Source: Desulfobacterales bacterium
GTDB lineage: Bacteria; Desulfobacterota; Desulfobacteria; Desulfobacterales; Desulfobacteraceae
DNA length: 12,471 nt
Assembly: GCA_022361535.1 (NCBI GenBank)
Contig: JAKSAU010000314.1
Location: forward strand, 1 to 12,471
Direction of reading: 5' to 3'
The notes beneath the pieces are model-generated. The model ran no database searches, was not told where the DNA came from, and worked only from the letters and a program-made list of their open reading frames with translations. The translations under genes and the position numbers were made by a program. Numbering within the stretch: position 1 is the stretch's first letter; every line of letters begins with the position of its first letter. Positions 1 through 5,535 of this stretch are shown here, in pieces.

Positions 1-1
1 C

Positions 2-439
2 AAGCTCAACACATCACTTTCAAGTCCAAATATAGGGCACAGAGTCGTTGCCCGGTTCCTGGAAACAGGAGCATATGACCGGCATTTGAGACGTCTGCGC
101 AACCAGATAAAAAACCAGATGTCAGCTATGTCTATTGCTGTTGCCAACAGTTTTCCCAAAGATACCCGTGTAACGTTTCCCCGTGGAGGGATGGTCATGT
201 GGATCGAATTGAACAAAGCAATCGACACAATGAAAATTTACCAGGAAGCCAGGCTGCATGGAATTTCCATTATGCCAGGCCGGATTTGCTCCTCCACAGA
301 CCGGTACAGCCATTGCCTGCGTCTTAACTGCGGACTCAAATGGAGCACTGAACTGGAACAAGGCATTGCTGTCCTTGGCCAACTTATCCACGAGGCATCT
401 GAACTCCCCTTGCCAAAATTGCCACAGACCTTATTTTAA
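2..439 (+). CDS. MocR/GntR-family regulator, aminotransferase-like C-terminal part (5' truncated by window)
   Basis: The reading frame is open from base 2, so the start and the N-terminal winged-helix DNA-binding domain lie outside the window; 145 residues are visible. The stretch GAYDRHLRRLR (bases 56-88), then FPRGGMVMWIEL, GISIMPGR and HCLRLNCG, is the typical C-terminal signature of MocR regulators, in which a fold-type I PLP aminotransferase domain is fused to a GntR-like helix-turn-helix. The PLP lysine would lie upstream and cannot be checked. Known members (PdxR, GabR, TauR) sense PLP or amino-acid-derived ligands and often control a neighbouring catabolic or vitamin gene. Here the next gene, in the same direction, is proline dehydrogenase, a plausible target by position only. 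A free-standing class I aminotransferase is possible but less likely given the RLNCG and DRHLRRLR motifs. No intrinsic terminator was recognised after the stop. Confidence 0.87.
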   Translation, partial: KLNTSLSSPNIGHRVVARFLETGAYDRHLRRLRNQIKNQMSAMSIAVANSFPKDTRVTFPRGGMVMWIELNKAIDTMKIYQEARLHGISIMPGRICSSTDRYSHCLRLNCGLKWSTELEQGIAVLGQLIHEASELPLPKLPQTLF

Positions 440-534
440 ACATTAAGAACCATTAGCACCAGGAACCTGCCGCTAAACCATTGAAGCCGAATTTACTTTT
501 CGTAACCCTTTCCTTTTCTTCCCCGTGCCCTGCA

Positions 535-565
535 TCCGGATAATTTAGCGACCGGTTCCGGATAA
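535..565. repeat. Direct repeat TCCGGATAA x2, about two helical turns apart
   Basis: Two identical 9-mers TCCGGATAA lie at 535-543 and 557-565, a pitch of 22 bp that puts both on nearly the same DNA face. They sit roughly 90-120 bp upstream of the predicted proline dehydrogenase start point, between it and a MocR regulator gene. MocR proteins are known to bind paired direct repeats, so these are candidate operators. This is inference. Confidence 0.4.
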
Positions 566-617
566 AAGCCTTGTAAGATCAACCTGTTGACCTGTGATGA
601 CAATGCAAAATTAACCC

Positions 618-646
618 TTGACAATTGTTTAGAATTCAATCATATT
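618..646 (+). promoter_or_regulatory. Sigma70-type promoter of proline dehydrogenase
   Basis: A consensus -35 TTGACA (618-623) is followed by a 17-base spacer and a -10 CATATT (641-646, four of six matches). The expected transcription start near 653 gives a leader of about 43 bases before the ATG at 696. A second A/T-rich block, TATATA (653-658), lies at the expected start and is not correctly spaced to be the -10. Confidence 0.6.
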
Positions 647-660
647 TCCAGTATATACGT

Positions 661-675
661 AATGGTTAAACCATT
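661..675. promoter_or_regulatory. Perfect 7-bp dyad AATGGTT-A-AACCATT, candidate operator
   Basis: AATGGTTAAACCATT is a perfect inverted repeat around a central A. It lies just after the predicted transcription start and before the ribosome-binding site (AGGAG, 685-689), where a bound repressor would block elongation or promoter escape. Further AACCATT half sites occur upstream at 448-454 and 476-482. The regulator is unknown. Confidence 0.45.
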
Positions 676-695
676 GTAAAGAACAGGAGACGATC

Positions 696-1607
696 ATGTT
701 AAATAAAATTATCAGCCATACCCTGCCCTACTTTCCCCAGAAATTTATCTGGCAATTTTCCAAAAATTATATTGCCGGAGAAAGCACCCAAGATGCAATT
801 CACGCCTCAAAGGCCCTGAACAGGGAAAAAACAATGGTGACCTTGGATATTCTTGGTGAATTTATCGAAAACATGGCCCAGGCTAAGGCAAACCGGGACG
901 AATATATTGATCTTATAGAGACAGTTGAACAGACAGATGTCATCGGAAACTACTCGCTTAAGCCAACCATGTTCGGCCTGCTTTTGGAAAAAGAAACCTG
1001 TTTTGAATACATCCGTGAAATAGTGGCCAAAGCAGCATCCTACGGCAATTTTATCCGGATCGATATGGAAAACTCCCCTTGTGTAGACGATTCAATTGAT
1101 ATTTTCCGCAGAATAAAAAAAGAGTTTCCCCAAAACGTGGGACTGGTTCTCCAGGCGTATCTGAAACGGACCTTGTCTGATATTGAGTCTATGCTCGATT
1201 TAAAGTCAGAAGATGCAGATCTGAATTTTAGATTGTGCAAAGGGATTTATGTAGAATCCCCCACCATTGCTTACAAAGACTACCATGAAATTAATGCGCA
1301 TTACCTTGAAGATCTTGAATTCATGTTCCAGCATGGTGTGTATGCTGCCATTGCCACCCATGATAAGCCATTGATTGAAGGGGCACTTAATCTAATAGAC
1401 AAGTATAATATGCCTAAAAGCAGATACGAATTTCAAATGCTTTACGGCGTAACCCCAAAACAGCGTCTTGCTCTTGCCCAGGCAGGCCATCCTGTCCGTG
1501 TGTATGTGCCTTTCGGCGAACACTGGTTTGGATACTCTACACGGCGCCTCAAAGAAAACCCTGCAATGGTCAGCCATATTCTCAAAGCCATGCTCGGAAG
1601 GGGATAA
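696..1607 (+). CDS. Proline dehydrogenase (monofunctional, FAD-dependent)
   Basis: Oxidises L-proline to pyrroline-5-carboxylate with FAD and passes electrons to the membrane quinone pool, the first step of proline catabolism. The 303-residue length fits the monofunctional PRODH family (about 300-310 residues). Family motifs occur in order along the (beta/alpha)8 barrel: FIRIDME (119-125), VLQAYLKRT (151-159), RLCKGIY with Lys182, ATHD (220-223), FQMLYGV (246-252), RVYVPFG (268-274) and YSTRRLKEN (280-288), whose paired arginines bind the proline carboxylate. The start at 696 is supported by AGGAG six bases upstream. A promoter precedes it and a strong terminator follows, so it looks monocistronic. 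The partner pyrroline-5-carboxylate dehydrogenase is not in the window and would have to be encoded elsewhere. The adjacent MocR-type gene may regulate it. Confidence 0.96.
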   Translation: MLNKIISHTLPYFPQKFIWQFSKNYIAGESTQDAIHASKALNREKTMVTLDILGEFIENMAQAKANRDEYIDLIETVEQTDVIGNYSLKPTMFGLLLEKETCFEYIREIVAKAASYGNFIRIDMENSPCVDDSIDIFRRIKKEFPQNVGLVLQAYLKRTLSDIESMLDLKSEDADLNFRLCKGIYVESPTIAYKDYHEINAHYLEDLEFMFQHGVYAAIATHDKPLIEGALNLIDKYNMPKSRYEFQMLYGVTPKQRLALAQAGHPVRVYVPFGEHWFGYSTRRLKENPAMVSHILKAMLGRG

Positions 1608-1638
1608 AACCCGAATTAAAAAAACTCTGGACTTTAGT

Positions 1639-1695
1639 AAAATCGGGTGGGATAATTCCAAATGACCCAAGGAATTAGCCCTTCCGATTTTTTTT
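1639..1695 (+). terminator. Intrinsic terminator after proline dehydrogenase
   Basis: Arms 1639-1659 and 1671-1691 form a 21-position stem with 18 Watson-Crick pairs, one G-U pair and two mismatches, an 11-base loop (1660-1670), and a run of eight T (1688-1695) at its foot. It begins 32 bases after the stop codon. A-rich bases opposite the T run could also give weak termination on the minus strand. Confidence 0.9.
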
Positions 1696-1725
1696 AGGCT
1701 TTTCAAACTTTTTTCGTTTTACCCC

Positions 1726-1757
1726 TTGTCAAAACCAATTAAACTGTTTATGGTTTT
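1726..1757 (+). promoter_or_regulatory. Promoter of the 79-residue protein gene, with overlapping dyad
   Basis: TTGTCA (1726-1731), a 17-base spacer and TATGGT (1749-1754, four of six matches to TATAAT) form a plausible sigma70 promoter 30 bases after the preceding terminator. An inverted repeat AAAACCA (1731-1737) / TGGTTTT (1751-1757) brackets the spacer and overlaps the -10, as a repressor operator would. Transcription would start near 1761, leaving a leader of about 78 bases. Confidence 0.5.
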
Positions 1758-1770
1758 TCTTAAGACAAAA

Positions 1771-1800
1771 CCTTTGTTAACTAAGCAAAGGGGGTCTTTG
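1771..1800 (+). promoter_or_regulatory. Leader with two mutually exclusive short hairpins
   Basis: CCTTTG (1771-1776) can pair with CAAAGG (1786-1791). The same CAAAG can instead pair with CTTTG (1796-1800). The released CCTTT or CTTT could also pair with the Shine-Dalgarno AAAGGAG (1826-1832). The helices are short (5-6 bp), so a regulatory role is only suggested. Confidence 0.3.
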
Positions 1801-1838
1801 TTCCACCTGTTTACACTATTATATGAAAGGAGTCTGCT

Positions 1839-2078
1839 ATGAGAGACAGAGCAGTCAGACGGCACCAGGAATTCAAAGTAAGACGTAAACTGAACAAACA
1901 ATATAATAGTTGCATCGAAGGTCTTTCAAGTGATGCAAGACATGGCATTGAAGGGAATGCTGAAAAACTTAAAAAAGTATGCACATCCCCTTATTCTGAA
2001 GACCATGACAGAAAACTTGGTAAGAAAACCCTTCAGGAGCGCAAGCACGATATCACGATGAAGGAACAACTTCAGTAA
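1839..2078 (+). CDS. Small basic protein of unknown function, 79 residues
   Basis: A real gene by context: AAAGGAG (1826-1832) lies six bases before the ATG, a promoter-like element precedes it, and a strong terminator starts 20 bases after the stop. The protein is highly charged and soluble, with no signal peptide or membrane segment. It opens with MRDRAVRRHQEFKVRRK and ends with KTLQERKHD. From memory this frame resembles a widespread family of short proteins that start with an Arg-rich RRxQRxR-type helix, carry a central CSCxxCGNPR-type cysteine motif and end in a TxQEK/R segment. Here only Cys48 of that motif would remain (KKVCTSPYSEDH), so a metal-binding role would be lost; Cys25 lies in another context. 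The family link is a guess. A nucleic-acid or ribosome-associated role would suit the charge but is unproven. Confidence 0.75.
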   Translation: MRDRAVRRHQEFKVRRKLNKQYNSCIEGLSSDARHGIEGNAEKLKKVCTSPYSEDHDRKLGKKTLQERKHDITMKEQLQ

Positions 2079-2098
2079 ACAGCCCCTTTGAATGACTT

Positions 2099-2130
2099 AA
2101 CCGGCCGGCATCAGCCCGGCCGGTTTTTTT
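2099..2130 (+). terminator. Intrinsic terminator after the 79-residue protein gene
   Basis: A perfect 10-bp stem AACCGGCCGG / CCGGCCGGTT (2099-2108 and 2116-2125) closes a 7-base loop CATCAGC and runs into seven T (2124-2130). This is a classical Rho-independent terminator. Confidence 0.95.
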
Positions 2131-2209
2131 ATGCCCTTTCCACATCCGTTATTCGCGCAATTATCACTACAAAAGCATTTTAACTCTCCTTATTCTTATC
2201 TACCCTTTT

Positions 2210-2237
2210 TTGCCAATAGTTAATACCGGCATAGATT
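2210..2237 (+). promoter_or_regulatory. Possible promoter of the NeuC-like gene
   Basis: TTGCCA (2210-2215), a 16-base spacer and TAGATT (2232-2237) give a moderate sigma70 match between the upstream terminator and the gene. A partial dyad GGAAAATATTTCC (2270-2282) lies in the predicted leader. The terminator upstream implies the gene needs its own promoter; which element serves is uncertain. Confidence 0.4.
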
Positions 2238-2315
2238 CTGCAAAAGTACATAGCAACAAGGATTGAACCGGAAAATATTTCCTAGACAAGACCATGCATG
2301 ATGCAAGGGGAACCC

Positions 2316-3467
2316 ATGAAAAACATATGTATAATCGTTGACAACCCAAACAATTACGAATGTTTGACACCACTGATAAGTGCCATCAGAGAAGATGAAC
2401 AACTCTGCTTAAGTTTGATTACCATACACCGCCACCTGCAGCCTGAAATTTCGCTCACCTACATCACCTTGGAAACTGATACCCAATTGCCTGGAACCTG
2501 CCTTAAAATTGGGGTGGCAAAAGGGCCTGGACACGACACCTTAAGCGGAGAACACCATGACGCCCTTTACCAGGCCCTGAATACGGCTAAGCCTGATATG
2601 GCAGTGGTAACCGGCAGCTCCCATGCAGCATTCTCTGCAGCTGTAGCAGCATCACTCAACGATATACCTGTTGCACATATCCATGGCGGAGAATCAGAAT
2701 TCGGCCCCTGGGAAGAGGCATATGGTTTGGGTATTGCAAAAATTGCCCACCTTCATTTCACGTCAACAGAAACGTATCGGCGAAGAGTGATTGGTTTTGG
2801 GGAATACCATGACAGGGTTTTTAATGTCGGGGCACTCTTGGCTAATTCAAAATTAGAGCAGAATCTACCCTCAAAAACAGATGTCTACAATAAAATAAAC
2901 CTGGATCAGTCCCAGCAGTTTATATTTATTTCCATGACACCGGACCGGAAAATAGGGTCGCGGAATGAAGCTTTGATAGCCGCTGTTATGGATGCTGCAT
3001 CTGATCCGCTTTTTAACCGGTTGACATTTGTTTGCCAGAATCCTGGACCCAAAGGTTTCGGACAAATCATGAAGCGCAAAATGGAAAGTTATGTTTCAGA
3101 GAACCCTCAAAGATTTTGCTTTGTCTCACCTGACACTGACATTCCGGGAGTGATGAGATATAGTGCTGCTGTGATCGGCAATACTGACGACTGTGTTGTA
3201 GAAGGGGCTCAGTATAAAACCCCTGTTGTCTGTGTTGGAAACCGCATTAAGGACAGAGATAATCCTGGTCATATGATTCAGGCCGACATGCATAAAAATG
3301 ACATTAAATCAGCCCTTGCCAAAGCGCTTTGCCCGGATTTTAAAACAAGATTGCTATTCTTGGAATCCCCTTTTGAGCAGGCAGGCACCCCGGAACGGAT
3401 AAAAGCAGTTCTCAAAGCGTATACACCGGCAGATACTGCTGCAAAGCTCTACTTTGAAGATCTTTAA
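2316..3467 (+). CDS. NeuC/WecB-like UDP-GlcNAc 2-epimerase-fold protein with altered active site
   Basis: The start is placed at 2316, not the in-frame ATG at 2298, because AAGGGG (2305-2310) is well spaced to it and MKNICII aligns with family N-termini; this gives 383 residues, the family length. NeuC enzymes hydrolyse UDP-GlcNAc to ManNAc plus UDP in sialic-acid-type synthesis; WecB epimerises it. Fold landmarks are clear: AHIHGGE (120-126), KIAHLHFTSTETYRRRV (142-158), GEYHDRVFNVGA (162-173) and the C-terminal GN...VEG...TPVVCVGNR (288-310). Yet expected functional residues differ: the N-terminal TGTR motif reads VDNP (8-11), GD(R) reads GSS (100-102), the Arg-His of the DSIRH helix reads Gly-Leu (137-138), the catalytic His-Pro reads Thr-Pro (208-209), and the SSxG sugar-nucleotide motif reads TDDC (290-293). 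Glu133, Glu134 and Glu296 remain. A changed substrate or a non-catalytic role is likely. No sugar-pathway genes adjoin it. Confidence 0.82.
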   Translation: MKNICIIVDNPNNYECLTPLISAIREDEQLCLSLITIHRHLQPEISLTYITLETDTQLPGTCLKIGVAKGPGHDTLSGEHHDALYQALNTAKPDMAVVTGSSHAAFSAAVAASLNDIPVAHIHGGESEFGPWEEAYGLGIAKIAHLHFTSTETYRRRVIGFGEYHDRVFNVGALLANSKLEQNLPSKTDVYNKINLDQSQQFIFISMTPDRKIGSRNEALIAAVMDAASDPLFNRLTFVCQNPGPKGFGQIMKRKMESYVSENPQRFCFVSPDTDIPGVMRYSAAVIGNTDDCVVEGAQYKTPVVCVGNRIKDRDNPGHMIQADMHKNDIKSALAKALCPDFKTRLLFLESPFEQAGTPERIKAVLKAYTPADTAAKLYFEDL

Positions 3468-3509
3468 GCGCCTTGAACTAAACCCAAAATCTATTTTTTA
3501 AGATAACTT

Positions 3510-4136
3510 CTAATCTGAGGGCGGTTTTACCTGGTTGACTTTGAGGGCCAATTCCATCCTGTCTCTGCACCCCGTCTTAGCATATATATTGGTAAGATGT
3601 GCTTTAACTGTGCGCAAAGACACAAACATGGTATCTGCGATCTCCTGGTTTGCAAGTCCTTTTGCAATAAAAAGCGCCACTTCTTTTTCCCGTTTTGAAA
3701 TTTTTTCCCAGAACGCTTTAGCCTCGCTTACAGGTTTTGGGTCAGGTTGCGCCATATTTTGTATAAATTGGTTTAAGATAGAAGGGATCAACCATAACTG
3801 GCCTGCAGAAACTGCAGAAATGGTCTGACGAAAGTTCTCAGGCAGCATATATTTATTGCCATACCCCCTGATGCCGTATTGCATCAACCGAACTGCCTCC
3901 TCGTAGGTCGGAACGTTTGACAGGGCAATGCACGGGCAAGTCATCACAGGCATTTTTTCAGGAAACACCTTCATATCCTTGAATCCTGGTTCAAGATCAA
4001 TGACTACCATCTCTTTTCCCGACTTGATACCTTTATCGGTTATGAGTACAGCATCATTAATCACTGTGATCTCTTCATCAGGGATGATTTTCTTGACTTC
4101 CTTAACAAATTTTTGATCACCCGTACAAAGAAACAT
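3510..4136 (-). CDS. LuxR-family (NarL-type) response-regulator-like transcription factor, lap operon
   Basis: The 208-residue protein has an N-terminal receiver-like domain (about 1-125) and a C-terminal LuxR/NarL helix-turn-helix (about 146-202: ISKREKEVALFIAKGL, ANQEIADTMFVSLRTVKAHL). The start at 4136 is preferred over the in-frame ATG at 4151 because AAGGGAG (4141-4147) lies just before it. The receiver is atypical: Asp47 in VVIDLEP could be the phosphoacceptor, and Ser73 and Lys95 (GYGNK) occupy the usual switch and lysine positions, but the N-terminal acidic pair that binds Mg is missing (FLCTGDQKF, only Asp7). Phosphorylation-independent control is therefore possible. It lies 67 bases after lapC in the same direction, last in the operon, with no sensor kinase in the window. 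A role in controlling adhesin or secretion genes is inferred from position. Confidence 0.88.
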   Translation of the reverse strand: MFLCTGDQKFVKEVKKIIPDEEITVINDAVLITDKGIKSGKEMVVIDLEPGFKDMKVFPEKMPVMTCPCIALSNVPTYEEAVRLMQYGIRGYGNKYMLPENFRQTISAVSAGQLWLIPSILNQFIQNMAQPDPKPVSEAKAFWEKISKREKEVALFIAKGLANQEIADTMFVSLRTVKAHLTNIYAKTGCRDRMELALKVNQVKPPSD

Positions 4137-4203
4137 AGTTCTCCCTTGCATGTTCAGGCCAGCTGGAATAATTGGATTTTGATCTGGTTATCAAAGTTTG
4201 TCT

Positions 4204-5535
4204 TTATTTCTCCCTGAATGCGTTGTACTTCGCCCTTAAGATGGGTTTCATGATATATTGCAGTATGGTCTTTTTGCCTGTAATAATGTCGGCTTGAACA
4301 GTCATACCCACGATAATTTCTTTTTTGGTCTCTTCTGTACCCAAATAGTTTTTATCTGTCTTAATATTGACCAGATAAAACTCTTCATTATAGGTGGGGT
4401 CCAGGATGGTATCTGCACTGATATGGACCACCTTACCGTCAAGGCTGCCGTATATGGCAAAATCATATGCCGTTATTTTCAGCACCGCATCTTGTCCAGG
4501 ATATAAAAAAGCAATGTCAGAGGGTTTGACTTTAGCTTCAACCAAAAGCTTATCATCCGTGGGTACAATTTCCAGAATATCCATGCCCGGCGCCACAACC
4601 CCGCCTTCGGTGTTGATGAGAAGTTGTTTGACTGTTCCGTTTACCGGAGAACGGACATGGGTCCGTTTGACGCGATCCTCTAAGGCCACCCGGCTGCTTT
4701 GAAGCCGTTCAATTTCACCGACGACCTTGCTCAACTCAGCCTGGGCATTCAATGCATACTCTGCCTTTAAGTCCTTGATCTGGTCTTCGACTTCTGCAAT
4801 CTGTGCCTTTGATGAAGACACGGCGTTGTTTTCTGCTACAAGCTCCCTCTGGTTATCCACCAGTTTCTGTTTTACCTGAATGTATTCCAATTCAGAAACC
4901 AGGTTCTTTTTGAACAAAGGTTCTGTCAGCTCCATCTCACGCTCAATCATATCCTTGCTCAAACGAAGCTGCTTGATACTCTGCCTTGCTTTGGACAAGC
5001 TGATTTTTCTTTGGCGCAGCCTCTGGAGAAGTACATTTTCTTCAGCCCGCATTTTCTTTCGATTTGCAAAATAAAGCTTGCGCTCTTCATTTACAATTAT
5101 GGGATAAACTTTCGCAAGTTCCTTATCCGGTTCAAAGGACTTACCTTCGGCTTCAGCTTTGAGGCGATTACGACGGGTTTTTAACTCAATAATCCGGATA
5201 TTGCTCTCTTCAAAGGTACTTCCCGCCCCTGTATCATCAATCACGACCAAAACCTGGCCCTTTTTAACCTGGTCACCTTCATTGACCAGAATTTCTTCGA
5301 CAATGCCACCTTCCAAATTCTGGACGACCTGTATCTTGTAAGAGGGAATGACTCTTCCAAATCCACGGGTCATTTCATCGATTTCAGCGTAGTTGGCCCA
5401 GGCAATGCAGGAACCGACAAAAAATACAATGATGTAAAGCACCAGTGTCATTTTTACCGGACTTTTTTCTACCACAGCCCCATTAAGGCTGTTCATAAAT
5501 TCGATATCTTTGGCGGAGTATTTTTTCCTTCTCAT
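4204..5535 (-). CDS. lapC: LapC: HlyD-family membrane-fusion adaptor of type 1 secretion
   Basis: Periplasmic adaptor linking the inner-membrane ABC exporter to the TolC-type channel for one-step export of a large adhesin. Its 443 residues follow the HlyD layout: a short cytoplasmic N-terminus, one membrane helix (about 28-47), a first lipoyl half (QVVQNLEGGIVEEILVNEGD, 69-88), a long alpha-helical hairpin (about 107-285) rich in charged heptads, the second lipoyl half (RTHVRSPVNGTVKQL, 291-305) and a beta-barrel region ending in the HlyD C-terminal signature (IVGMTVQADIITGKK, 408-422). The ATG overlaps the lapB stop as ATGA, with a strong GGGAGGGG ribosome-binding site inside the end of lapB, so translation is probably coupled. 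Assignment to LapC rather than another HlyD rests on the lapE-lapG-lapD-lapB neighbourhood. Confidence 0.94.
   Translation of the reverse strand: MRRKKYSAKDIEFMNSLNGAVVEKSPVKMTLVLYIIVFFVGSCIAWANYAEIDEMTRGFGRVIPSYKIQVVQNLEGGIVEEILVNEGDQVKKGQVLVVIDDTGAGSTFEESNIRIIELKTRRNRLKAEAEGKSFEPDKELAKVYPIIVNEERKLYFANRKKMRAEENVLLQRLRQRKISLSKARQSIKQLRLSKDMIEREMELTEPLFKKNLVSELEYIQVKQKLVDNQRELVAENNAVSSSKAQIAEVEDQIKDLKAEYALNAQAELSKVVGEIERLQSSRVALEDRVKRTHVRSPVNGTVKQLLINTEGGVVAPGMDILEIVPTDDKLLVEAKVKPSDIAFLYPGQDAVLKITAYDFAIYGSLDGKVVHISADTILDPTYNEEFYLVNIKTDKNYLGTEETKKEIIVGMTVQADIITGKKTILQYIMKPILRAKYNAFREK

Noticed and set aside
2270..2282. GGAAAATATTTCC near-palindrome in the leader of the NeuC-like gene
   Set aside because: Only 5 bp per arm and A/T rich, so expected often by chance; noted with the promoter but not claimed as an operator.
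3468..3509. Possible shared terminator between the convergent NeuC-like and LuxR-type genes (ATCTATTTTTTAAGAT)
   Set aside because: The stem would be only about four A/T-rich pairs; no credible hairpin with a T tract is present on either strand.
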